From NCBI RefSeq assembly GCF_013466425.1, contig NZ_CP059165.1, positions 5,518,001 to 5,582,000 of the forward strand: DNA of 64,000 bases, read 5' to 3'. Positions 53,104 to 64,000 of the stretch are shown one piece after another (within the stretch, counting starts at the first letter, position 1; each line of letters starts with the position of its first letter). The notes beneath the pieces are model-generated. The model was given only the letters and a program-made list of their open reading frames with translations, did not search any database and was not told the origin of the DNA. The position numbers were made by a program, and so were the translations under genes. The stretch is from Mycobacterium vicinigordonae (GTDB taxonomy: Bacteria; Actinomycetota; Actinomycetes; Mycobacteriales; Mycobacteriaceae).

Positions 53104-54687
53104 TCAACGCCCGACGGGCACTTCTGGGTCGGCCAGATCGCCCAGGCCGGCGCCGCGTGCCGCATTGGCGAGCATCTGCTCGATGACGTTCTTGCCCAGC
53201 GCGCTCCCACTCGGCAGCTCGATCGGATAGGTGCCGTCGAAGCAGGCGGTGCACAGCCGCGAGGCGGGTTGCTCGGAGGCGGCGATCAACCCGCGCAGCG
53301 AGATGTACCCGAGCGTGTCGGCGTTGATCGCGTGCCGAACTGCCTCCAGCATCTCGCTTTGGTCCTCGACGGCGTTGGCGATCAATTCCGCCGGTGACGG
53401 GAAGTCGATGCCGTAGAAGCAGGGCCATTTCACCGGTGGTGAGGCGATCCGTACGTGAACTTCCACTGCACCCGCTTCGCGCAGCATGCGTACCAGCGCA
53501 CGCTGGGTGTTCCCCCGCACAATCGAGTCGTCGACGACGATGAGCCGCTTACCGCGGATCACCTCTTTGAGCGGATTTAACTTGAGCCGGATACCGAGTT
53601 GGCGGATGGTCTGCGACGGCTGGATGAATGTACGACCGACGTAGGCGTTCTTCATCAGGCCCTGGCCGTACGGGATGCCAGACTCCTGTGCGTAGCCCAC
53701 CGCGGCCGGGGTGCCGGACTCCGGCACGCCGATCACCAGGTCGGCGTCCACCGGGCACTCGCGTGCCAGCCGGCGGCCAATCGCCAGGCGCGCGCCGTGG
53801 ATGGACCGTCCGGCGATGATGCTGTCGGGTCGGGCCAAGTAGACGTATTCGAAGATGCAGCCCTTGGGCGAGGGGTTGGCGAAGCGGGTGGACCGCACCC
53901 CGTCGGCGTCGATGGCCAGCAGTTCACCCGGCTCGATGTCCCGGACGAACGAGGCTCCGACGATGTCGAGCGCGGCGGTTTCGGATGCGACCACCCAGCC
54001 GCGGTCCAGCCGCCCCAGCGACAGCGGGCGCACGCCGTGCGGGTCGCGGCAGGCGTAGAGGGTGTTCTCGTCCATGAAAGTCAGGCAGAACGCGCCGCGC
54101 ACGGTCGGCAGCAGTTCGAGCGCGGCTTGTTCCAGGCTGGAGTCGGCCGCGCCGTGAGCGAGCAGCGCGCCGAGGATGTCGGAGTCCGTCGTTGCCGGGG
54201 CCGGGTACCGTTTGTCCATCAGTCCCGCGTCCCGGGCCCGCGCGGCGAGTTCGGCGGCGTTCACGAGATTCCCGTTGTGGCCCAACGCAACCCCGGTTCC
54301 GGCTGCGGTGTTGCGAAATACTGGCTGGGCGTTCTCCCAGGTGGTGTCGCCGGTGGTGGAATACCGGCAGTGCCCGATGGCGACATGGCCGTCCATGGCC
54401 GCCAGCGTCTGCTCGTCGAATACCTGGCTGACCAGTCCGAGGTCCTTGAAGACCAGGACCTGAGACCCGTCGGCAACCGCGATCCCAGCGGCCTCCTGGC
54501 CCCGATGCTGCAACGCGTATAAGCCGTAGTAGGTGAGTTTGGCGACGTCTTCCCCGGGGGCCCAGACCCCGAATACGCCACATTCTTCACGAGGCGAACT
54601 GAAGTCCTGGTCGGGCTGCTGCGCGGTCACGGTTTGGCGGCTCCCTGGGGCGCGGTTGGTGACGTCTTCGGAGTCTACGGGCAGCAC
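53104..54687 (-). CDS. purF: Amidophosphoribosyltransferase PurF
   Basis: A 527-residue enzyme of the first step of purine synthesis. The N-terminal Ntn glutaminase has its catalytic Cys36 in REECGVFGVW after a 35-residue propeptide that must be cleaved. The PRPP motif VVDDSIVRGNT is in the transferase domain, and conserved cysteines that bind the 4Fe-4S cluster are near the C-terminus (SRLCTACFDG). GTG 54687 gives the same length as I recall for M. tuberculosis. Confidence 0.96.
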   Translation of the reverse strand: MLPVDSEDVTNRAPGSRQTVTAQQPDQDFSSPREECGVFGVWAPGEDVAKLTYYGLYALQHRGQEAAGIAVADGSQVLVFKDLGLVSQVFDEQTLAAMDGHVAIGHCRYSTTGDTTWENAQPVFRNTAAGTGVALGHNGNLVNAAELAARARDAGLMDKRYPAPATTDSDILGALLAHGAADSSLEQAALELLPTVRGAFCLTFMDENTLYACRDPHGVRPLSLGRLDRGWVVASETAALDIVGASFVRDIEPGELLAIDADGVRSTRFANPSPKGCIFEYVYLARPDSIIAGRSIHGARLAIGRRLARECPVDADLVIGVPESGTPAAVGYAQESGIPYGQGLMKNAYVGRTFIQPSQTIRQLGIRLKLNPLKEVIRGKRLIVVDDSIVRGNTQRALVRMLREAGAVEVHVRIASPPVKWPCFYGIDFPSPAELIANAVEDQSEMLEAVRHAINADTLGYISLRGLIAASEQPASRLCTACFDGTYPIELPSGSALGKNVIEQMLANAARGAGLGDLADPEVPVGR

Positions 54688-54757
54688 CGCCCGGCCGTGC
54701 AATCCAAACCGCGTGTCGAGCCGCGGCGCGCCGTACACGTGGGCACAAAACCTATGG

Positions 54758-55150
54758 TCAGTACCCCACCTGCAGCACTGGTAACCAGTGATCAATGTCA
54801 CGCGATCGCGAGCCCGAGAGGGTTAGCGCGCCACTCGCGAGAGCCTCGTCGACGCTGATTAGCCCGGTGGCCAGCAACAACCACGTTCGGGGATCGGTCT
54901 CGACGACGTTGGGCGGCGTACCGCGGGTATGCCGGGGCCCCGATATGCATTGCACCGCGACGAACGGCGGCACCCGCACCTCCACGGTGGCGCCCGGCGC
55001 GGACGCCGCCAGAGTGCGAGCGGTCAACCGTACGGCCGCCCCGAGCGCATCCCGGTCCGGTCCCGGAATCGAATCGTCGCGCAGCCAATCCGCCAGGGCC
55101 GACACAGCTTGCCGGGTCTTCGCCGGATCGGTTCTATTGCGGGCCGCCAT
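54758..55150 (-). CDS. Sterol-carrier-like family protein (Rv0807-like)
   Basis: A 130-residue protein with the pattern ATVEVRVPPFVAVQCISGPRHTRGTPPNVVETDPRTWLLLATG, matching the bacterial SCP-like maleylpyruvate-isomerase-associated fold. It lies first in a purine operon with purF and purM on the minus strand. Function unknown; conserved synteny suggests a link to purine genes. Confidence 0.88.
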   Translation of the reverse strand: MAARNRTDPAKTRQAVSALADWLRDDSIPGPDRDALGAAVRLTARTLAASAPGATVEVRVPPFVAVQCISGPRHTRGTPPNVVETDPRTWLLLATGLISVDEALASGALTLSGSRSRDIDHWLPVLQVGY

Positions 55151-56338
55151 ACCTTAGGGTCTCAGAGTCATGGAGCGTCGTCGCTCGGGCACGCGACCGC
55201 CATTCAAGGCCATCGGCTTGGCGGCACTGATGGTGCTGGTGTTCGTGCTCGGGTCGCTGTATTGGCAGTTCCGCGGGAACTTCACTCCGAAAGTCAAGCT
55301 GACGATGATCGCCCCCCGCGCGGGTCTGGTGCTGGACCCCGGCGCCAAGGTCACCTACAACGGGGTGCAGATCGGCCGGGTCTCCGACATCTCCGAGATC
55401 ACCCACGACGACCGTCCGGCGGCGCAACTGGTGCTGGATATCTATCCGCGCTACATCCCGCAGATCCCGGCCAACGTGGCCGCGCAAATCACCGCGACCA
55501 CGGTGTTCGGCAATAAGTACGTATCGCTGACTTCGCCGCAAACCCCGGCGCCGCAACACATCACACCGTCGACGGTGATCAACGCGACGCACGTAACCAC
55601 CGAGTTCAACTCGCTGTTCCAGACCCTGACCGCGCTGTCCGAAAAGGTCGATCCGGTCAAGCTCAACCTGACGCTCAGCGCCGCCGGCCAGGCCCTGGCC
55701 GGGCTGGGCGACAAGTTCGGCGCCTCCCTGACTAACGGCAACGCGATATTGGACGATCTGAACCCACGAATGCCGCAGGCGCGCTTTGACATGCAGCGCC
55801 TGGCGGCGCTGGGTGACGTCTACGCCGACGCCGCACCCGACCTGGTGGAAGCGCTCAACCAGGCCGCGACGACCGCGCGCACCGTCGACCGCCAACGCGG
55901 CGCCCTGGATGCGGCGCTGCTGGCGGCCGCCGGGCTGGGCAACGACACGGCGCCTGTCTTCGAGCGGGCCGGGCCATACCTGGCCCGCGGCGCAGCCGAC
56001 CTGGTCCCGACCGCACAACTGCTGGACGAATACAGCCCCGAAATCTTCTGCACGCTACGCAACTACGACCAGGTTGCGCCACGGATCCACAATGCACTGG
56101 GGTTCAACGGCTACGCGCTGGGGGCAACCTCGGCGGGCGCCGTCTCCGGCGCCCCAAACCCTTACATCTATCCGGACAACCTGCCCCGGATCAACGCCCA
56201 CGGCGGGCCGGGTGGCAAACCGGGATGTTGGCAGACCATCACCCGCGACTTGTGGCCGGCGCCGCTGTTGGTGATGGATGTGGGCGCCAGCCTGGCGCCC
56301 TACAACCACTTCGAGATCCCTTCGCCCTTCGTTATCGA

Positions 56339-59292
<2,954 letters not shown>

Positions 59293-59373
59293 CTAGAGTC
59301 CAGCCCGCCCCGCCCGCCGCGTGTGAGCTGCCGCCATCTGCACCTCGAGTGCCCACGGCCCGGGGATGCGCGG

Positions 59374-60624
59374 TTATCCCGGTGTGAGAAACGCCCGCAG
59401 CGCCGCGGCGTACCGCGGAACGTCGTGGGCGCCCATCAACTCGCGCGCCGAGTGCATGGCGAGTTGGGCAGCTCCGACGTCGACGGTCGGGATCCCGGTC
59501 CGGGCCGACGCCATCGGCCCGATTGTCGACCCGCACGGCAGGTCGGCGCGGTGTTCGTAACGCTGCAGAGACACTCCGGCCTGCTCACAGGCCAGCGCGA
59601 AAGCCGCGGCCGTGCGACCGTCGGTGGCATACCGCAGATTCGGGTGCACCTTGAGCACCGGTCCCTGGTTGACCTCGATCCAGTGGCCCGGCTCGTGCCG
59701 CTCCGGGTAGTTGGGGTGGGTGGCGTGCGCCATGTCCGCCGAGGCCAGCAGCGACGCGGGCAGCAGCCGCAGGTAGTCCTCGCGGCCGCCGCCAGCGGTC
59801 AGCACGATGCGCTCCAAGACCGTGGTCAGCAGGTTGGACTGCGCGCCATGGTCGGAAGTCGAGCCAACCTCCTCGTGGTCGAACAGCGCCAGCACTGGTA
59901 GGAAATCGCCCGGCTCGGCGGCCAGCAGCGCCTCCAGTCCGGCGTAGCAGCTGGCCTGGTTGTCCAACCGCGGGGCGCTGAGCAGGCTGGCGTCCGCACC
60001 GATCACCGCCGACGGGGTCAGGTCGTGTGTCATCAAGTCGGCGGCCAACACGTCGGCCGCGGCGACACCCGCGCGCCCGGCGACGTAATCGATAAACGAC
60101 CCCTCCCCCACGCCCCAAATCGCGTTGAGATGGCGCTGCGGATCCAGCGTCAGCGACTTGCGGTCGTCGGCCAGGTGGATAGCCAACTGCGGCACCCGCA
60201 GGATCGGCTCGTCAATCCGCACCAGCCGATGGCTGACAGCGCTGCCTTCGCGCACCGACAATCGCCCGCTGATGCCCAGGTCGCGGTCCAGCCAGGAGTT
60301 CAGCCAAGCACCGCCGTAGGGTTCCAGCGCCACCACCCGCCAGCCGGCGACCACGCGATCCGGGTGCTGCTTTACGCGCAAATTGGGACTGTCGGTGTGC
60401 GCGCCGACAATGCGGAACGGTGTGCCCGCCACCCCGCCATGCCAGGCGACCAGCGATCCGGCGCGTACCACGAAATAGCGGCCCGGTTCAGCGGGCCAGC
60501 GATCGAGCTCGCGAAGTTCGGTGTAGCCGGCCTCGAGCAGCCGCACCGCGACCGTCGCACAGGCGTGAAACGGCGACGGGGACGCGTCGATGAATTCACC
60601 CAACCCGGGCGCGGTGGCCACCAT
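59374..60624 (-). CDS. pepC: M18 family aminopeptidase
   Basis: A 416-residue dinuclear-zinc aminopeptidase (Rv0800-like). Metal and catalytic motifs [19 protein letters not shown] and MHSARELMG are complete. It removes N-terminal residues, often acidic, from peptides in the cytosol. The 90-bp gap to purL carries no gene. It diverges from the DyP peroxidase by 49 bp. Confidence 0.94.
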   Translation of the reverse strand: MVATAPGLGEFIDASPSPFHACATVAVRLLEAGYTELRELDRWPAEPGRYFVVRAGSLVAWHGGVAGTPFRIVGAHTDSPNLRVKQHPDRVVAGWRVVALEPYGGAWLNSWLDRDLGISGRLSVREGSAVSHRLVRIDEPILRVPQLAIHLADDRKSLTLDPQRHLNAIWGVGEGSFIDYVAGRAGVAAADVLAADLMTHDLTPSAVIGADASLLSAPRLDNQASCYAGLEALLAAEPGDFLPVLALFDHEEVGSTSDHGAQSNLLTTVLERIVLTAGGGREDYLRLLPASLLASADMAHATHPNYPERHEPGHWIEVNQGPVLKVHPNLRYATDGRTAAAFALACEQAGVSLQRYEHRADLPCGSTIGPMASARTGIPTVDVGAAQLAMHSARELMGAHDVPRYAAALRAFLTPG

Positions 60625-60673
60625 GCACCCAGGTTAGGCACCGCGTCGCGTACCGGGGCGTTAGGGTCGAACC

Positions 60674-61693
60674 GTGCCCGATGTTCAGCCGCAGCCCATT
60701 CTGGCGCCCCTTACGCCCGCCGCGATCTTCCTGGTGGCCACCATTGACGAAGGTGGCGAGGAGAAAGTTCACGACGCCCTGGCCGACATCTCCGGATTGG
60801 TGCGTGCAATCGGCTTCCGCGACCCGACCAAACGACTTTCGGTGATCACCTCGATCGGCTCGAACGCCTGGGACCGGTTGTTCTCTGGACCGCGGCCCGC
60901 CGAGTTGCACCCGTTCGTGGCGCTGGAGGGTCCTCGCCACTCGGCACCGGCCACCCCGGGCGATCTGTTGTTCCACATCCGCGCCGAGACCATGGACGTA
61001 TGCTTCGAGCTGGCGGGGCGCATCCTCAAGGCGACGGCCGGGGCGGTAACGGTGGTCGACGAAGTGCACGGCTTTCGGTTCTTCGACAACCGCGATCTGC
61101 TCGGCTTCGTCGACGGGACCGAGAATCCGGACGGCCCAATTGCTATTAGCGCCACCGCAATCGGCGACGAGGACCCCGACTTCACCGGTTCCTGCTATGT
61201 GCACGTGCAGAAGTACGTACACGACATGACGTCGTGGGAATCGCTGTCGGTCACCGAGCAGGAGCGGGTAATCGGGCGGACCAAGCTGGAAGACATCGAA
61301 CTCGGCGACGGTGTGAAACCGTCCAATTCGCACATCGCGCTCAACGTGATCACCGACGACGACGGCACGGAGTTGAAGATCGTGCGGCACAATATGCCGT
61401 TCGGCGAGGTCGGCAAGAGCGAGTACGGCACCTACTTCATCGGCTATTCGCGCACCCCCGCCGTCACCGAGCAGCTGCTGCGGAACATGTTCCTCGGCGA
61501 CCCGCCCGGCAACACCGATCGGATACTGGACTTCTCGACCGCCGTCACCGGCGCGATGTTTTTCTCCCCCACTGTGGATTTCCTCGACGACCCGCCACCC
61601 CTGCCGCAGACGCCCGCGCCGACCGCGGATGCGGCCCCACCCTCGTACGACGGTTCCCTGTCGATCGGCAGCCTGAAAGGAATGTCCCGATGA
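60674..61693 (+). CDS. Dye-decolorizing (DyP-type) peroxidase, encapsulin cargo
   Basis: A 339-residue heme peroxidase. GFVDGTENP contains the catalytic Asp, and the proximal heme His lies in the C-terminal half. The C-terminal tail at ~327-336 reads GSLSIGSLKG, a cargo-loading peptide that targets the enzyme into the encapsulin shell. Its stop overlaps the encapsulin ATG by 4 bp, so the two are made together (Rv0799c-Rv0798c layout). Confidence 0.95.
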   Translation: MPDVQPQPILAPLTPAAIFLVATIDEGGEEKVHDALADISGLVRAIGFRDPTKRLSVITSIGSNAWDRLFSGPRPAELHPFVALEGPRHSAPATPGDLLFHIRAETMDVCFELAGRILKATAGAVTVVDEVHGFRFFDNRDLLGFVDGTENPDGPIAISATAIGDEDPDFTGSCYVHVQKYVHDMTSWESLSVTEQERVIGRTKLEDIELGDGVKPSNSHIALNVITDDDGTELKIVRHNMPFGEVGKSEYGTYFIGYSRTPAVTEQLLRNMFLGDPPGNTDRILDFSTAVTGAMFFSPTVDFLDDPPPLPQTPAPTADAAPPSYDGSLSIGSLKGMSR

Positions 61694-62493
61694 ACAACCT
61701 GTACCGCGATCTGGCACCGGTCACCGAAGTCGCCTGGGCCGAAATCGAATTGGAGGCCTCACGCACGTTCAAGCGGCACCTCGCCGGACGCCGCGTGGTC
61801 GACGTCAGCGAGCCCGGCGGCCCGGTCACCGCGGCCGTCAGCACCGGCCGGCTGGTCGACGTGCAGGCACCCACCGACGGCGTGGTGGCCCACCTGCGTA
61901 CCAGCAAGCCGCTGGTGCGGCTGCGGGTTCCGTTCACCCTGTCGCGCAGCGAGATCGACGACGTCGAACGCGGGTCCAACGACTCCGATTGGGACCCGGT
62001 CAAAGTTGCCGCGAAGAAGCTGGCGTTCGTCGAGGACCGCGCCATTTTCGAGGGGTACCCGGCGGCGTCGATCGACGGCATCCGCAAATCGAGTTCCAAC
62101 CCGCCGTTGACGCTGCCGGAGGACCCGCGCGACATTCCAGACGTGATCACCCAGGCGCTGACCGAGCTGCGGCTCGCCGGGGTGGACGGCCCGTACTCGG
62201 TGCTGCTGTCGGCAGACGCCTACACCAAGGTCAGTGAGACGACCGCACACGGCTATCCGATCCTGGAACATCTCAACCGTCTGGTCGACGGCGACATCAT
62301 CTGGGCGCCGGCCATCGACGGCGCGTTCCTGCTGACCACCCGCGGCGGCGACTTCGACCTGCAGTTGGGCACCGACGTGTCGATCGGCTACCTCAGCCAC
62401 GACGCCGACACGGTGCAGCTCTACCTGCAGGAGACCCTGACGTTCCTGTGCTACACCGCCGAGGCGTCGGTGGCGCTGAGCCCGCCGGCATAG
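61690..62493 (+). CDS. enc: Encapsulin shell protein (Cfp29-like)
   Basis: A 267-residue HK97-fold shell protein that builds a ~24-nm nanocompartment around the DyP peroxidase. MNNLYRDLAPVTEVAWAEIELEA and the C-terminal DVSIGYLSHDADTVQLYLQETLTFLCYT match the family. It is translationally coupled to the DyP gene. The system is thought to aid resistance to oxidative stress in phagosomes. Confidence 0.96.
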   Translation: MNNLYRDLAPVTEVAWAEIELEASRTFKRHLAGRRVVDVSEPGGPVTAAVSTGRLVDVQAPTDGVVAHLRTSKPLVRLRVPFTLSRSEIDDVERGSNDSDWDPVKVAAKKLAFVEDRAIFEGYPAASIDGIRKSSSNPPLTLPEDPRDIPDVITQALTELRLAGVDGPYSVLLSADAYTKVSETTAHGYPILEHLNRLVDGDIIWAPAIDGAFLLTTRGGDFDLQLGTDVSIGYLSHDADTVQLYLQETLTFLCYTAEASVALSPPA

Positions 62494-62524
62494 CTGGCCG
62501 CTACGCACGACGCCCTTGATGCAT

Positions 62525-62544
62525 AATGGGTTGCACAACCCATT
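62525..62544. promoter_or_regulatory. Palindrome AATGGGTTG-N2-CAACCCATT before the hydrolase gene
   Basis: Two perfect 9-bp arms separated by CA lie 22 bp before the hydrolase GTG. This is an operator candidate for the TetR protein encoded just downstream at 63505. Confidence 0.6.
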
Positions 62545-62566
62545 TTATTGCCTTAGGGGGATGCTC

Positions 62567-63439
62567 GTGCCGTCCGTTCACCATCGCTACATCACCGTCG
62601 AGGGCCACCAACTTTTCTACCGCGAGGCCGGGACGCCGGACCGCCCCACTGTGGTTCTGCTGCATGGCTTCCCGACCAGCTCACACATGTTCCGCCACCT
62701 CGTTCCGGCGCTCGCGGACAGCTATCACGTGATCGCCCCTGATCACCTCGGCTTCGGCCTTTCCGACGCGCCGCCGGTCGAGGCCTTCGATTACACCTTC
62801 GACGCACTGACCAACCTGACCGCCGGACTGCTGCGTGCGCTGGGCATCAACCAGTACGCCATGTATGTGCAGGACTATGGTGCCCCGATCGGATGGCGAC
62901 TGGCACTGCGCGACCCGAACGCGGTTACGGCCATCGTCAGCCAGAACGGCAACGGCTACGACGCCGGCTTCGTCGCAAGCTTCTGGGAGGGGGTGTGGGC
63001 CTACCAGCGCGACCGCAGCACCGCCAACGAGGCCGCGGTCCGGCAGTTCCTCACCCTGGAGGCCACCCGGTGGCAATATCTGACCGGCGTGGCAGATCAG
63101 ACGCTGGTGGACCCTGACTGTTGGCAACACGACTACACGCTGCTGGCACGTCCCGGTAACGACGTGGTGCAGTTGAAGCTCTTCCGCGACTACGCGACGA
63201 ACCCGCCCCTCTACCCGCGTCTGCACGAGTACTTCCGCGCCAGTGGCGTTCCACTGCTGGCCGTCTGGGGACGGGGTGACGAGATATTCGGCCCGGCCGG
63301 CGCGACGGCTTTCGCCGACGATCTGCCCGACGCCGAGATCCACCTGCTCGACGGCGGGCACTTCCTGCTGGAGTCGGCGTTCGACGAGACCACCCAGTTG
63401 ATTCGCGCATTTTTGGCCCGGCGACTGGTAGCCACCTGA
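62567..63439 (+). CDS. Alpha/beta hydrolase with Asp nucleophile (dehalogenase/epoxide-hydrolase-like)
   Basis: A 290-residue alpha/beta hydrolase. The oxyanion motif is HGFPTSSHMFRH and the nucleophile elbow VQDYGAP has Asp, as in haloalkane dehalogenases and epoxide hydrolases; the His is in LLDGGHFLLES. The real substrate is unknown. GTG 62567 is preferred because AGGGGG lies 6 bp upstream, whereas ATG 62561 would be too close. A palindrome precedes it and a TetR gene follows 65 bp later. Confidence 0.88.
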   Translation: MPSVHHRYITVEGHQLFYREAGTPDRPTVVLLHGFPTSSHMFRHLVPALADSYHVIAPDHLGFGLSDAPPVEAFDYTFDALTNLTAGLLRALGINQYAMYVQDYGAPIGWRLALRDPNAVTAIVSQNGNGYDAGFVASFWEGVWAYQRDRSTANEAAVRQFLTLEATRWQYLTGVADQTLVDPDCWQHDYTLLARPGNDVVQLKLFRDYATNPPLYPRLHEYFRASGVPLLAVWGRGDEIFGPAGATAFADDLPDAEIHLLDGGHFLLESAFDETTQLIRAFLARRLVAT

Positions 63440-63504
63440 CCAAGTGGGGCGGCTCCGGGCTGTATATCCCATGATCGAAGATCTGCCGGCGTTAGCCTGG
63501 CGCC

Positions 63505-64000
63505 GTGGATCTGGACGCCGAACAGCGGTTGACCGCGAAGGGGCGCGCCACTCGCGAGCGAATAGTGCTGACCGCGGGCGAGTTGATCGTGGCCGAAGGC
63601 CTGGTTGCGTTCAATATGGACAACGTGCGCAAGGCCGCCGCGGTGAGCGGTTCGCAGCTGGCGCACTATTTCACCGACAAGCGCGCGCTGCTGCACGCCG
63701 TCATCGACCGCCAGATCGAGGTGGTCCTCGACTTCCACCGCCAGCCAAAACTCGGACAACTGGACACCTTCGACGACTTCGAGCGATGGATCGACCTCAA
63801 CATGCGTTACCTCCGACGCATCGAGTACACCGGCACTCCGACTTACCATGCTCTCGCAGCGCAACTCGCCAAGTCCGACGACGCTACCCGGGGGAGCCTG
63901 GCGACAGGCTATTGGCGGTGGATCGACCTGATCGAACAAGCCATCGGCCGAATGAAGGATGCCAAAGCCCTGACTGCCCGGGCCGAGCCGCGGGCGCTGG
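63505..64000 (+). CDS. TetR-family regulator, 3' end outside window
   Basis: About 165 residues are visible. The HTH (LVAFNMDNVRKAAAVSGSQLAHYFTDKRALLHAVI) is typical of TetR. The start is GTG 63505. It lies just after the dehalogenase-like gene and is a natural candidate for binding the palindrome at 62525-62544. The C-terminus is cut by the window edge. Confidence 0.85.
   Translation, partial: MDLDAEQRLTAKGRATRERIVLTAGELIVAEGLVAFNMDNVRKAAAVSGSQLAHYFTDKRALLHAVIDRQIEVVLDFHRQPKLGQLDTFDDFERWIDLNMRYLRRIEYTGTPTYHALAAQLAKSDDATRGSLATGYWRWIDLIEQAIGRMKDAKALTARAEPRAL

Noticed and set aside
53111..53210. N-terminal extension of PurM into purF
   Set aside because: The extra residues have no similarity to PurM starts; ATG 53030 matches the family.

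Overview
The window is high-GC actinobacterial DNA from a mycobacterium, most likely a non-tuberculous species. Supporting genes are a mycolate-type acyl-ACP desaturase (desA1), mycothiol synthase (mshD), an F420-type luciferase-like oxidoreductase, an MCE protein, a PE-PPE-domain hydrolase, a cutinase and kmtR. From about 25.4 kb to 62.5 kb the gene order matches, as I remember it and in reverse, the M. tuberculosis segment Rv0831c to Rv0798c. Several genes here are not part of that H37Rv segment.

Layout. 0-7.3 kb: a catabolic cluster with a partial acyl-CoA ligase, 2Fe-2S ferredoxin, small alpha/beta-barrel protein, amidohydrolase, CoA-transferase, LLM oxidoreductase and a split B12-dependent acyl-CoA mutase. 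Palindromes sit at both of its promoters. 7.4-16.9 kb: a nonapeptide-repeat protein, cutinase, methyltransferase, a D-Ala-D-Ala dipeptidase lipoprotein with a minisatellite over its start, a PknH-like lipoprotein, a GAF-SpoIIE phosphatase, a TetR/heme oxygenase pair and a PE-PPE hydrolase. 17-25.3 kb: proline-rich and small membrane proteins, a gene-poor stretch around cspA, a TetR/hydrolase operon and a divergent ArsR/MFS pair. 25.4-25.9 kb: tRNA-Phe, -Asp, -Glu and -Lys.

26-45 kb is mostly conserved core. It carries kmtR with a His-rich peptide, desA1, a tRNA-dihydrouridine synthase, an LCP cell-wall ligase, phoY2, pstSCA-phoT, mshD, glnR and lmeA. Then comes the cysA2/sseC2 operon, headed by a leaderless polycysteine leader ORF.

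45.2-49.3 kb holds the most unusual locus. A four-helix membrane protein has Rossmann-like (RCK-type), RyR and tandem PGDYG-like domains. It is followed by a membrane-anchored TIR protein with an extracytoplasmic PknH-like sensor domain. The pair is inserted between the Rv0813c-like and Rv0812-like core genes. A TIR domain with its candidate catalytic Glu, next to an RyR-domain membrane protein, suggests NAD-derived nucleotide signalling or a defence module.

49.5-64 kb: aminodeoxychorismate lyase-like and YgfZ-like genes, the purine genes purM, purF and purL, an orphan MCE gene, a CPBP protease, an M18 aminopeptidase and the DyP peroxidase/encapsulin operon with a visible cargo-loading peptide. 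The window ends with an Asp-nucleophile hydrolase and a TetR gene cut by the edge. Start codons were chosen from Shine-Dalgarno sequences, leaderless -10 signals and known family lengths. No searches were run, so family names and orthologies come from motif recognition and memory.
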